Position numbers and translations under genes: made by a program
Notes under the pieces: model-generated
Told to the model about the DNA's origin: nothing
The model's database searches: none
What the model saw: the letters and a program-made list of their open reading frames with translations, nothing else
NCBI GenBank assembly: GCA_963727755.1
Contig: CAVSHN010000011.1
Location: 186,001-250,000 of the forward strand
Direction of reading: 5' to 3'
Length of the DNA stretch: 64,000 bases
From: DASYAN01 sp963727755
Lineage (GTDB): Bacteria; Chloroflexota; Ktedonobacteria; Ktedonobacterales; Ktedonobacteraceae
Shown here: positions 1 to 9,098 of the stretch, piece by piece
Layout of the letters: each line of letters begins with the position of its first letter
Numbering within the stretch: position 1 is the first letter of the stretch

Positions 1-228
1 ACCGGAGGTGCGGAAATGAACAATTGGAGTATTACCTTTACAAGTGGATCTTCCCTAGTTGCTTGTCCTAAACTTGTTGCATATCAAGTAAATACATGGC
101 TCCATAGTATTCCCAGCAGCCTTAACCCGAATGAACATAACAGGATTGGCGTAGTGCCAATGGACTTTCCTGACAATACTAATATTGGTTGGCTTATAAG
201 CTGGAACTTGAGTATGCTGAACTCATGA
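1..228 (+). CDS. 3' end of a PI-PLC X-domain-like protein (partial)
   Basis: The reading frame is open from base 1, so the gene starts outside the window; the ATG at 16 is probably internal. The visible piece ends in a pattern typical of the last strands of bacterial phosphatidylinositol-specific phospholipase C X domains: a WSITFTSGSS strand, a VNTWL helix, then RIGVVPMDFPD. That last stretch resembles the conserved IGIVxxDFP strand of the TIM-barrel. The catalytic histidines would lie upstream and are not visible. Family assignment rests on this short resemblance only. The frame stops at 226-228, and no partner gene follows before mutL. Confidence 0.45.
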   Translation, partial: TGGAEMNNWSITFTSGSSLVACPKLVAYQVNTWLHSIPSSLNPNEHNRIGVVPMDFPDNTNIGWLISWNLSMLNS

Positions 229-704
229 ATGCTGGTAGTCTTCCGCTCAAAAGGTGATGGTGAGAGCCAAGGCCCACGAGAAGCAGGTTCACCGGGTGGC
301 ACAACACTCACAGGGGAGACTACCTGATGGTGCCTATTTCGAAAAGTCTATAGGTTCCTATTTCCCTTCAGTGGAGATAGTTCACTCCACCGGCATTATA
401 TCACTCCAAGAGCTATTTGTCCTCCCCACCTAGGAATTTTGTTCGTGAATAGAGTATACTTTGTCTATAGTGACACTCTGCTGGGACTAGCCGTCCCGCA
501 GCTTCTGACACCCCGATATAGTTGCTGTCCTGAGTGATTGTGGCGTAGCCACCACTCGGTGGGCCGTGTAGTGGATCGGTGATATCGCGAACAGGCTACA
601 GGCTAATGCCACGACGCCTCACCGCCGCCGACAATTTGGCACGGCTTGCGGTGGGCTAAAGCCATTTTTTGTCACGAGAACAAGAGATCAGGGATACGGA
701 AAAG
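229..704. other. Intergenic, no recognised gene
   Basis: About 475 bases between the PI-PLC-like tail and mutL. Several short GC-rich inverted segments are present near 270-330 and 540-660, for example a GGCTAAAGCC self-complementary box followed by a T run at 654-670, but I cannot assign them to a known RNA, terminator or transposon end. No convincing coding frame is seen on either strand. Confidence 0.4.
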
Positions 705-2477
705 ATGTATGATAATTCAAAAATGCAACATGTCTCTACGATAGAGCGAACTGCTCTGCATGAGCTATCGCCGGACGTTGCAGAGCGCATCGCCGCTGGT
801 GAAGTCATTGAACGTCCTGTCTCGGTTGTCAAAGAACTCATAGAAAATGTGTTAGATGCGCAAGCGAGTGAGATTCGTATTGATATCCGTGGTGGGGGAT
901 TGCGTTTGATTCGTGTCACTGACGACGGATATGGTATTGCCGAAGGAGATCTTGAACGCGTATGTCTGCGACACACCACAAGCAAGATCCATGCCTTTGA
1001 GGACTTGAGCCGTTTACAAACCCTGGGATTTCGTGGAGAGGCTCTTGCCAGTATCGCTGCGGTCTCAGAGGTGACCATTTTGAGTCGTGCCATTGAGACA
1101 GAAGGATTAGGTGAGGAGCATGCGGGTGTATTAGTTACATTGCGGGGAGGTGAGATAGTGGAACGTGGACGTCGTGCGCATATGCATGGAACGACAGTGA
1201 CGGTACGTGATCTCTTCTATAATGTTCCAGCGCGTTTGCAATATACTCGTGCTATGCGGACTGAGAATGGGCATGTCGTGCAATTATTACAGCGCTACGC
1301 AGTTGGCTATCCGGGGGTGCGTTTCAATTTGATTGTCGACGAGCGAGAACTATTACAAACAAGTGGTAGTGGTGATCTTGTGACAGTATTGACCGAATTG
1401 TATCACCTCTCGCTCAGTGAATTGCTCCGAGAGATCAAGGTCTGTGATGAGGAGCACTACCGTATCCATGGTTTAATCGGCAATCGAGTCCTAGCTCAGA
1501 GTAATCGGCAGTATGTAACACTATTTGTGAACGGACGCTGGGTGCAATCACGCCCATTGCAGGAGGCTCTGGAGCAAGGCTATCGTGGTTTGTTATCGAA
1601 AGGCAAACATCCATTGCTTGTGCTCTTCTTGGCGGTTCCTCCGCATGAGGTAGATGTCAATGTCCATCCAGGCAAGCTAGAGGTTCATCTACTGCAAGAG
1701 CGGACCATCGTTGCAGCACTCACGCAGGCCATCAGGACAGTGATGGAGCAAAGTCCAGCCTTACCGGAGGCCGTCCAATTTCCTGGTCCTGTTCTGGCGA
1801 GTCAGCGCCGTCTACCGGGACCAAGGCGTCGAGGTTTGCACGTCTCTGAGTCAGCAGAAGGTTATCGTGTAGAAGCATCAGAGCCTAGCACAGCAGAAGT
1901 AATTGCCAATTTGAGGCCACTAGCTCAATTGCAGCAAGCGGTCATTCTTGCTGAGGCCCCTGATGGTAGTCTCTACCTTGTTGACCAGCATCGAGCGCAT
2001 GAACGTGTGATTTACGAGCACTTACGTCGCACTTCTGCTGGAGTAAAGAATAGTGAGGCTGTAGACACGCATTTATTGTTGGAGCCTGTGATTGTTGAGA
2101 TGAAGCGCTATCAGGCTGAACTGTTAGAGCAGCGTCTGCCCATGTTGCGAGGATTGGGTATAGAATGTGAACGCTTTGGTGGGCGTAGTTTCTTGGTCCG
2201 GTCGGTGCCAGCTAGCGAAGGATCAGAGCAATTAGTAGCTCACTTGCAGGAGTTGGTCGAGATGGCGGCAGAAGATAGCCCAGATTGGGAGGATAGGATC
2301 TTGATCGGCTTGGCCTGTCGTTCAGCGCTGCGACGTGGGCGTGTGCTGAGTGAAGGTGAGCAAAAGACCTTGCTCAAAGCACTAGCAAATGCTGTGGCAC
2401 CTGCGGTCTGTCCCCATGGCAGTCCAATTTTGTTGCATTATAGCCGCGCTTTCTTGATTGATAAGTTTGATTGGTAA
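705..2477 (+). CDS. mutL: DNA mismatch repair protein MutL
   Basis: MutL couples mismatch recognition by MutS to strand incision. From the ATG at 705 the protein has 590 residues, normal for the family; an in-frame TTG at 669 would add 12 poorly supported residues. The N-terminal GHKL ATPase shows ELIENVLDAQA (about 44-54), DDGYGI (73-78), RHTTSK and GFRGEALASI (108-117). A variable linker with Pro/Arg-rich sequence follows. The C-terminal dimerisation domain carries DQHRAHE (near 427), ACRSALRRG and CPHGSP, which match the metal-binding motifs of endonuclease-type MutL, although DQHA is changed to DQHR. No mutS is nearby. The frame is intact, unlike many neighbours. Confidence 0.95.
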   Translation: MYDNSKMQHVSTIERTALHELSPDVAERIAAGEVIERPVSVVKELIENVLDAQASEIRIDIRGGGLRLIRVTDDGYGIAEGDLERVCLRHTTSKIHAFEDLSRLQTLGFRGEALASIAAVSEVTILSRAIETEGLGEEHAGVLVTLRGGEIVERGRRAHMHGTTVTVRDLFYNVPARLQYTRAMRTENGHVVQLLQRYAVGYPGVRFNLIVDERELLQTSGSGDLVTVLTELYHLSLSELLREIKVCDEEHYRIHGLIGNRVLAQSNRQYVTLFVNGRWVQSRPLQEALEQGYRGLLSKGKHPLLVLFLAVPPHEVDVNVHPGKLEVHLLQERTIVAALTQAIRTVMEQSPALPEAVQFPGPVLASQRRLPGPRRRGLHVSESAEGYRVEASEPSTAEVIANLRPLAQLQQAVILAEAPDGSLYLVDQHRAHERVIYEHLRRTSAGVKNSEAVDTHLLLEPVIVEMKRYQAELLEQRLPMLRGLGIECERFGGRSFLVRSVPASEGSEQLVAHLQELVEMAAEDSPDWEDRILIGLACRSALRRGRVLSEGEQKTLLKALANAVAPAVCPHGSPILLHYSRAFLIDKFDW

Positions 2478-2610
2478 GAGGGCATTTCATAAAACGATTA
2501 TAGCCCGGCTCTTAAATGTCCATCGGCTGACTGTGCGAAATTATGTTTTGACCAGAAAATTAAACCAAGATTAAGACTATTTTTCCCGCAACTGTAAGGA
2601 GTATAAGCAT

Positions 2611-3225
2611 ATGAGCGTATTGCAAGAAATAACAAGCAAAGTGAAGTTAGTGCAACATGGATTTAAAGAGATGAAAGAAGAAGCCGAAAAACTGGGCAAA
2701 TTACGTAGTCCGCAGGAATTATTTACCATAGCAAAAGAGTTGTATGTGTCAGATGTATATCAGGTCCGTATGACAGCTACCTTTCTTTTGGTATGACTGC
2801 TGTACAAATCCCAGAATTGTTTTCATTTATGCACAAGAAGGTAAGTACTGATACTTCCTGGCAAGTTCAGGAGATACTTGCGCAAGCATTTGATAGGTAT
2901 TGTAAAGATACTGGTTATGAAAAATCGTTACCAGTTATTAAGCAATGGCTCAAAGACAAAAATCCGAATGTTAAGCGGGCGGTAAGTGAAGGATTACGTA
3001 TCTGGAATACACGAGAGTATTTCAAACAGCATCCTGAAGTTGCCATTGAGCTGCTTAGCCAATTGAAAGATGATACAAGTGAGTATGTTTCGCAAATCTG
3101 CAGGAAACGCCATACGCGATATTTCACGCAGAGAAAAAGAGCTTGTCAAAAAGGAGTTGGAAACATGGGACAGGAGTAATAAAAGAATCGCCTTTACGTA
3201 TGCTCTTGCGAGTAAGCTTCTTTGA
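2611..3225 (+). pseudogene. HEAT-repeat DNA alkylation repair-like protein, two indels
   Basis: Read in one frame the product stops after 61 residues, but the homology continues across two compensating single-base shifts. One base appears missing near 2790 (LLV then stop should read LLGMTAVQIPELF), and one extra T near 3086 hides a natural end, RKSAGNAIRDISRR to ASKLL, stopping at 3223-3225. Repaired, it is about 204 residues of alpha-helical HEAT-like repeats with NPNVKRAVSEGLRIW, the pattern of the AlkC/AlkD-like 'DNA alkylation repair' family. Start ATG 2611 follows AAGGAG at 2596-2601. Function is inferred from fold only; it may be intact if the shifts are sequencing errors. Confidence 0.7.
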
Positions 3226-3348
3226 CTGATACACTTACTATTGGACCAGTTCCCTCACACCAAAAGTTAGAGCCTGAGGATAAGGTTGCTGGTGGCTAAA
3301 GGAAACGAACAACAGCAGGATGGGAAAAGAAATGCACGTAAAACCGGG

Positions 3349-3377
3349 TTGATGGCAAGGGACAGTACTGCTATAAT
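3349..3377 (+). promoter_or_regulatory. Sigma70-type promoter for the ABC exporter genes
   Basis: TTGATG at 3349-3354 and a perfect TATAAT at 3372-3377 are separated by 17 bases, placing transcription start about 50 bases before the ABC ATPase start codon. Seen in sequence; activity is inferred. Confidence 0.6.
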
Positions 3378-3432
3378 TTGAACATCTGTACAGAAAAAAG
3401 TCAAGGACAGAATAGGACGGACTCAGAGAAGC

Positions 3433-4365
3433 ATGGCTGATGTTATTCTACAGGTTGAGAACCTTATGAAGAATTATGGCTCTTTTTGTGCAGTTGATGG
3501 TATTTCTTTTTCGGTGCCGAGAGGAAAAGCAGTCGGTTTACTTGGACCGAACGGAGCGGGTAAAACGACGACCATTCAGATGCTTCTAGGTGTAACGCTC
3601 AAAAATGGAGGAACGATCAAATATTTTGGGAAGGATTTTGATCGACATCGCCAATATTGCTTGCAGAGAATTAACTTTACATCAGCATTTAACACGTTGC
3701 TAGGTAGAATTTCAGTTTGGCAAAATCTTATAGTATTTGCAGGATTATACCAAGTTAAGAATCCCAAGAAAAAGATTATGGAATTGGCGAAATATCTTGA
3801 GATTACCGATCTGTTATATGAGCTTTATCAAAATCTCTCGGCTGGGCAGAAAACCAGAGTGAACTTTGTAAAATCTCTCCTCAATGATCCGGAGTTATTG
3901 TTGATGGATGAGCCAACTGCCTCTCTTGACCCGGACATAGCTGATAAGATACTATTTTTGATTGAAGACTTGAAGAAGTCGCGTAATCTAGCGATCTTAT
4001 ACACCAGTCATGACATGGAGGAAGTTACCCAAATCTGCGATGAAGTCATATTTTTAGATCGTGGCAAGATAGTTGCTCAAGACACCCCATTAAATTTGGC
4101 GAGAAGCATATCAGGTGCTCAATTATGTCTCACACTTGCTGATGGCAAAGAGATAGTGGATGAACACCTCAAAGCATGCAACTATAGTTATACATTTATT
4201 AATAATGATGTAGTTATTATTGATGTAGAAGCTGATCTTATCCCAAAGCTCCTGATGGGTATTAGCAAAACGGATGTTGAGATAAGGGATATTGAAATTA
4301 GAAAACCAACACTTGAGGACGTTTTTTTGCAGATTGCCAGAGGAGGTAATCATGTCACTTCGTAG
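3433..4365 (+). CDS. ABC-2 type transporter ATP-binding protein
   Basis: A 310-residue cytoplasmic nucleotide-binding subunit that would power an ABC-2 exporter. Walker A GPNGAGKTT lies near residue 40, the signature NLSAGQKTR near 138, Walker B LLLMDEPTASLD near 157, and the H-loop TSHD near 193. The last 100 residues form the usual C-terminal regulatory tail of drug or O-antigen type exporters. It is preceded by a good promoter and its last 14 bases overlap the next gene, so the two are translated as a pair. Substrate cannot be told from sequence; the family exports lipids, antibiotics, peptides or polysaccharides. Base composition is more AT-rich than mutL. Confidence 0.93.
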   Translation: MADVILQVENLMKNYGSFCAVDGISFSVPRGKAVGLLGPNGAGKTTTIQMLLGVTLKNGGTIKYFGKDFDRHRQYCLQRINFTSAFNTLLGRISVWQNLIVFAGLYQVKNPKKKIMELAKYLEITDLLYELYQNLSAGQKTRVNFVKSLLNDPELLLMDEPTASLDPDIADKILFLIEDLKKSRNLAILYTSHDMEEVTQICDEVIFLDRGKIVAQDTPLNLARSISGAQLCLTLADGKEIVDEHLKACNYSYTFINNDVVIIDVEADLIPKLLMGISKTDVEIRDIEIRKPTLEDVFLQIARGGNHVTS

Positions 4366-5140
4366 AATACAAGCAGTTTTACTGCAAGAAATTTATATTA
4401 CATCGAGATCAATGGAAGTGATATTTGATATATTCGTTTTTTCTCTCATTTCGCTTTTTCTCTTTGGTTTTTTGTCTCTCTATCTCGTTGGAGCCCGAAA
4501 CACGTTAGCTGCTCAATTTCTCTTGCTGGGCATGCTTTTGTGGGACATTATACGCATCATACAGTACTCCATATCGATAGGCAGTCTTTGGAACATTTGG
4601 GCAAGAAATCTTTGTAATATGTTTATCGCTCCTTTGCATGTTAGTGAGTATCTTTCAGCCCATACATTGTCAGGGATTGGTAAAGCAGTCGTAGTGTTTG
4701 CATTAGATTCAGTAATAGCAATATGGATATTTCATTTCAACATTTATCGAGTAGGATTTCTAAATCTCTTCATTTTTTTCCTGAGTCTATCTATTTTTGC
4801 TTTTGTAACGGGTATTATTATTTTAGGTTTAATTTTTCGCTACGGTATGAGAATACAAGCATTTGCCTGGGAAATCATTCCTATCTTGCAGCCATTAACA
4901 GCTGCTCTTTTCCCCGTAAAAGTATTGCCACCTCCATTACAAGTATTTGCTTATCTCTTTCCATGTACCTATGTATTTGAGGCTGCTCGCTATAGTTTGA
5001 GCGATGGAAAGAGCGATTGGTATGCTCTTGAGATAGCCTTTTCCTTGAACGTATTGTATGTGATTCTCTCAATTCTGTTTTTCATGATGATGTATCGTAG
5101 TGCCAGAAATTCCGGCCAATTTGCTAGAAACAAGTCATAA
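4352..5140 (+). CDS. ABC-2 type transporter permease
   Basis: 262-residue polytopic membrane protein with about six hydrophobic segments, fitting the ABC-2 permease fold. I chose the ATG at 4352 because AGGAGG sits at 4341-4346, inside the end of the ATPase gene; an upstream ATG at 4292 in the same frame lacks such a site. The PLTAALFPV...LFPCTYVFEA stretch near residue 190 resembles the loop before the last helices of ABC-2 permeases. It works with the preceding ATPase; together they form a complete half-transporter pair. The stop codon abuts the stop of the convergent M50-like gene with no base between. Confidence 0.9.
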   Translation: MSLRRIQAVLLQEIYITSRSMEVIFDIFVFSLISLFLFGFLSLYLVGARNTLAAQFLLLGMLLWDIIRIIQYSISIGSLWNIWARNLCNMFIAPLHVSEYLSAHTLSGIGKAVVVFALDSVIAIWIFHFNIYRVGFLNLFIFFLSLSIFAFVTGIIILGLIFRYGMRIQAFAWEIIPILQPLTAALFPVKVLPPPLQVFAYLFPCTYVFEAARYSLSDGKSDWYALEIAFSLNVLYVILSILFFMMMYRSARNSGQFARNKS

Positions 5141-5964
5141 TCAGTGTCTTACGACGCGAACTATTGCCTCGGCAATCAAAATGAAGAACAGGTCGAGGGC
5201 GAGCAGGACGAGCAGGGCAAAGTCGACACGCGAGGCTATCAGTTCTACAATTGGCAGCATTGGCATCAGGTATCCGATGTACCAAAGGGCAATCAAGACC
5301 ACAATCAGGAATACTGATAGATATATCACGAACCAAGATGCTCCACGCCAATCCTGTCGGCTGGGCCACAGTTCGGAGGTAATAGTGAAATCAGGTAGGG
5401 TGCAAAGATGAGTGTCCACCATGGCCAGCCAGGGCGGATGAGTTGCAGATGTTGATGCGCATCAAGAGGAAAATTCCAGAGGGAGTAGCCAGTTGCAACC
5501 CAATAGAGAAAGATGAACATCACAGTTCCACCAAAGATGGGAGCAATACCACTAAGGCCATCGCCGACCTCGCTCATAAAGCGTCCCTTAGGTCGTACAT
5601 ACTGAACTTCTCCTAGCTGGAGCGATGTAGCTCCTCCTTTCCGCATCGTCTTGCCTTGCGACTTCTCCTCTGAATTTGTCTTGATGCGAAAGAGTGTGAT
5701 CCTAGTGATACGAAATCCCCAACCAGAAAACAGGTAAATTACTGCTGCATGACTTAATTCATGCACCATCACCCCGGGGGCATTGAGCCAGAACCAGATG
5801 TACAGTCCTTTTTCTCCCATAAGTCGGTAGCCTATCTCGTCCACACGTCGTCGTAGTAATTTGCGCGTGAAATGCAATGTGACGAAAAGGACAATCACTC
5901 CTGCACCAACTAGCCAGGGCTCGTATGGCGCTAATTGCCGCATAAGCTGTATGTCTGGTTGCAT
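5141..5964 (-). pseudogene. M50-like membrane metallopeptidase, one frameshift
   Basis: The N-terminal 190 residues carry a membrane segment and the zinc motif HELSH (MVHELSHAAV), the HExxH signature of site-2-type or related membrane-embedded peptidases. The sequence is then shifted by one base near 5370-5395: the frame ending LISLLPPN should pass into SELWPSRQDW, which leads into two or three more membrane segments and stops at 5141. Repaired length is about 274 residues. A companion DG motif of true S2P proteases is not evident, so protease activity is uncertain. Start ATG at 5964. The shift may be a sequencing error. Confidence 0.7.
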
Positions 5965-6055
5965 GACTTTTCTATTGTCTCCCTCTGTCCCTGATACAGG
6001 AACTTCTGAACTTGTCTATGCATCTTGCTGGTTGTCTTACTATCATCAAAATCTG

Positions 6056-6509
6056 GCAAGGATACCCCTGCATTTATGCATGGGGAGGAATGGCCTCCTG
6101 CACGCATGGGGCGTGGGGAAGACGGTTAGCCAGCTTGTCTTGGGCTACCGCACTCTCTTGCCTCTTCTTTCTGTTCTGTCCCCTTACGGGGAGCCGTTTT
6201 TGGAGGGAACGGCTAAACCCAAAGTGCCCTTTCGGGCTCCGGTTTCCCGGCTAATGTTCGCCTCGACAAGGTTATGGAACGGTTTATGAGTCAGCAGCAC
6301 TGGCTTAACCCTCGTAGACCTATTTAACCACTGACCGTAGAGCAAGGGGCTGGCAACGCACCCCTTGGTACCTATGTATTCGCTCCTAACGTAGCCCCGT
6401 CAGCCTTGCGACTGGTGGCTGAGTCTGGTCAGGTGAGCTTGTCAATCGGACGGGCAGAAACCACCCCCTATTCACAAGCCCCCGCCCGCAGAGGCGTGGG
6501 GTTCCTGAC
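6056..6509 (-). mobile_element. Protein-free IS200/IS605-like element, OMEGA-RNA-like, copy 1
   Basis: Read on the minus strand the element opens with GTCAGGAACCCC plus a GC-rich hairpin (CCCCACGCC / GGGCGGGG), followed by GGGCTTGTGA. It contains blocks shared with copy 2, such as CACCTGACCAGA, GGTTAAGCCAGTGC, TCGAGGCGAACATTA and AACGGCTCCCCG, and ends with the hairpin CCCCATGCATAAATGCAGGGG followed by TATCCTTGCC. The closing hairpin is typical of IS605-family right ends. No protein frame spans it. The first two thirds resemble, from memory, the HEARO/OMEGA RNA carried upstream of iscB, with a guide directly before the 5' end. The RNA assignment is inference; a TnpB-type RNA remnant is the main alternative. 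Confidence 0.5.
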
Positions 6510-6567
6510 TGTAGAACTTTGCAGGCTTATCAGTCAATTGTAGAACTTTGCAGGCTCATCCGTCAAT
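6510..6567. repeat. Two tandem 29-bp units abutting element copy 1
   Basis: TGTAGAACTTTGCAGGCT occurs at 6510-6527 and again at 6539-6556; the following 11 bases differ at two positions, giving two 29-bp units. The first unit directly touches the 5' end of the OMEGA-like element, where a guide would be specified. Confidence 0.85.
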
Positions 6568-6575
6568 GAGCCTGC
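6550..6575 (-). terminator. Hairpin at the 3' end of the MFS gene
   Basis: A perfect 10-bp stem, GCAGGCTCAT / ATGAGCCTGC, with a 6-base loop, 17 bases past the MFS stop codon. It has no strong T run, so terminator function is plausible but not certain. Confidence 0.5.
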
Positions 6576-6591
6576 AAGCTGAGTTGGCAAG

Positions 6592-8011
6592 CTAGGGTGC
6601 TAATTTGCCCGACTTCGATAACGCAAACTCGGGCTTTTTGTCTTCTTCGAGTGGAGATTGATCTGGATGCTTACGTTTATAATAGATGTTCCAGATGCCG
6701 AAAGCCAACTCGCATGCGGCCATGACATAAAGTACGCGATCAATGCCGATAAGATCAGAGAGCATGCCAACGAATAGGATAATCGGGATAGAGCAAGTAC
6801 TATATAGCACAATCTGCAGAGCCAGTACACGTCCTTTGATCCAGTTAGGACTAAGTTCTTGCATGGCTGTATTCGCTGGGATATTAACTAAATCCAGAGC
6901 GATACCTGCAATAAACATAAAAAAGCCAACCGCAACAGTTAGCAAAGGGTTGCTATTCCAGCCATGGGGTTGCAGGAAGTCTTGCTAGCCAGGACAATGG
7001 ATGGAATAAGTAGCGTTGCAATTGTCATAACAAGAATGCCTGTAAGCAAGGTACGCAATTTCCCCAGCTTGTGGGTAATCGGCGGCGTGATGAGGGAGCC
7101 GAGAATCAGGCCAATACCAGCTGGTGCAAAAACCAAGGCCAGCGCATTTGTAGGCAGGTATAACAATTGAGTAACGATGGGTGTTGCTAATAGGCTAATC
7201 ACAAGGATTAGCACTGCCTGCGAAAGAGAGTTGGACGACTGCCTGGAAAAGTTGCTTGTTGCTGCGTACAAATCTCCAACCCTGCTGCATTTCATCCCAT
7301 ACGTTGTTGATGATGCCAAGCGTCTGGGTAGTAATTGGTGCTTTAGTGTTGGGCACTGACCCAGGTGACTTAAAGTTTTTTGGGGGAATACTGGTGATCA
7401 GCAAAGCGCAGACTAGGTAGAGAAATCCAACAATAATGTATAATTGTAAAATTGAGTCGATCGTGATGTGGAAGATTGTAACCGTTGGTAAGATACTCAA
7501 GAGAACAGGCGCGAAGATGACAAAGCCAAGTGCCTGTGAAAGCATAAAGGTAATATTGAAGAGTGAGAGTGCTGGCATCAACTCATCTTCGCTGACCAGC
7601 ATAGGAATGGTAGATCCTTCAGCTGGTGTAAAAAATTGTCCAATCGATGCAATAATAAAGGTCAGCAAGTAGATGGGTAGTAGGGCATTGCGGTCTATCA
7701 ATAGTGCTAGCACAAAGAGAAATGTTACGATAGCCCTTAAGCAGTTGCTGACCCACAGTACACGCCGTTTGTTCAGACGATCCACAAAGACCCCGGCAGG
7801 CCCACCGAGCAAAACTGCTGGTAAGCTGAAACTGATAATCGCAAGGCCAATCAAGGTTGTTGAGTGGGTCGTGTTTTCTATCAGAAATCAAGAGGGCATA
7901 ATTCGAGGCGTTAAGAATCGTCATCGAGATCAATTGAGCGAGCCAGAGGCGCAAGAAGTTCCTCTTCTTGAGCAGTGTCAGAAAGCCTTCGCTCTGCCGC
8001 GCTAGTGCCAT
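6592..8011 (-). pseudogene. MFS transporter, at least three frameshifts
   Basis: Four overlapping pieces make one 12-helix major facilitator protein of about 470 residues. Shifts lie near 7885-7895, 7220-7235 and 6975-6985. The N-terminal piece has FLRLWLAQLIS, the usual first helix of the MFS_3/enterobactin-exporter-like group; the next has GGPAGVFVDRLNKRRVL, matching the loop 2-3 motif GxxxDRxxRR; the last has KGRVLALQ before helix 9-10. The ATG at 8011 lacks a ribosome site, whereas AAAGGAG precedes ATGATG near 8035, so another shift may sit at the extreme 5' end. Likely a drug or metabolite exporter. Whether truly dead or a sequencing artefact cannot be decided here. Confidence 0.75.
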
Positions 8012-8126
8012 GAGAGCAGTCCCTTTTTCATCATGTGTTTGTCTCCTTTCGGCAATACAACTGCACTTCTACATATATATATACGTATTTCTAGGTGTTC
8101 TCGCTACGATTGATTGCTTGCTGCGG

Positions 8127-8357
8127 TTATTCCTCTTCGGACAAGTTGTCCTCTGTTTTCTGAACGTGTGGAAGTACTTGTTTGATCCTACGTTCAACTT
8201 CCGAGCGTGGAAGTAACACACGACGTCCACACTTCTCACAACGGAGACCGATATCAGCTCCCAATCGGACAACTTCCCAGTCGAAATTTCCGCAGGGATG
8301 CTGTTTGCGCAAGCGCAGGCGATCTCCTAATTCAAATTGCATTGGTGGCGTTGGCAT
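8127..8357 (-). CDS. DUF951 family small protein
   Basis: A 76-residue soluble protein. The core FELGDRLRLRKQHPCGNFDWEV...GADIGLRCEKCGRRV matches the DUF951 pattern: a beta-rich small domain with HPCG and a CxxC pair that could hold zinc. Function is unknown; the family is common in Gram-positive bacteria and Chloroflexota. ATG at 8357 was chosen since the homology begins 5 residues later; the frame is open further upstream but would overlap nadD. It lies 31 bases after nadD on the same strand, so it is probably co-transcribed. Confidence 0.85.
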   Translation of the reverse strand: MPTPPMQFELGDRLRLRKQHPCGNFDWEVVRLGADIGLRCEKCGRRVLLPRSEVERRIKQVLPHVQKTEDNLSEEE

Positions 8358-8388
8358 AGATATTTGGCCTTTTTTATCCTTTATGACT

Positions 8389-9029
8389 CTAGTTTGCTCG
8401 GTAGAGACCATGCTCCATAATATAACATTCAACGGGTTCCGGGGTCTGGTACTTAATAGGCCTGCCCTCAGCAACCCGACGGCGCAGATCGGTAGAAGAG
8501 ATAGCCAGTTGCGGCGCTGGTACCACGACGAGACGTTGCGTGATTCCTGGTAAGCGTTTTTCCTCTTCAGTATATTCTTTCTCTTCCTCATATCCTGGAC
8601 GTCTGACAGCAACAAGGCGTGTCAATTGAGCCAGAATATCTGCGGCCCTATACCAAGTATGAAATTCCTTCAGGCTATCCCAGCCGATCACAAAGAATAG
8701 TTCCGTATTCGGTCCCCATTGATCATGCAGAATACGCAATGTATCGACGAGATATGATGGTCCCTGACGATCGATTTCCACCCGTGAGAGCCTGAAGTGT
8801 GGATTTGAAGCGATCGCTAGCTGCACCATTGCTAGCCGATGATAGGACTCTGTATGCTCCCATCCTAATTTGTGGGGAGGTTGTCCCGCAGAATAAAGAC
8901 CGTTTCTGTAAGGCCAAGGGCGGTATGTACCTCCTCCGCAACTGCAAGGTGAGCATAATGGATAGGATCAAATGTCCCACCTATAAGCCCTATGCGCTGC
9001 TTGTCTGGTAACGGTGTATGTCTTTGCAA
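8389..9029 (-). CDS. nadD: Nicotinate-nucleotide adenylyltransferase, one frameshift
   Basis: NadD converts nicotinate mononucleotide and ATP to deamido-NAD in NAD synthesis. The N-terminal part shows the nucleotidyl transferase motif GGTFDPIHYAHL and the C-terminal part ISSTDLRRR, both diagnostic. Between them one base is gained or lost near 8895-8905, so the frame containing GTFDPIH stops early while AGQPPHKLGWEHT continues in the other frame. The repaired protein is about 213 residues, the family norm. The start is a TTG at 9029 behind AGGAAG; no suitable ATG exists. The gene is normally essential, so a sequencing error is the likely cause of the shift. Confidence 0.88.
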
Positions 9030-9098
9030 CGTTTATGTACTTCCTTTTTGGCTTGAGGTAGTACTCTTTTCGCTACAGCTTTGTTTTATCGTTATGAT

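Noticed and set aside
229..660. Possible group II intron or third OMEGA-like element before mutL
   Set aside because: No domain V, no intron-encoded protein, and none of the blocks shared by the two OMEGA-like elements is present.
5861..6289. Plus-strand open frame over the end of the M50-like gene and element copy 1
   Set aside because: Crosses a gene on the other strand and a structured non-coding element; no ribosome site or family.
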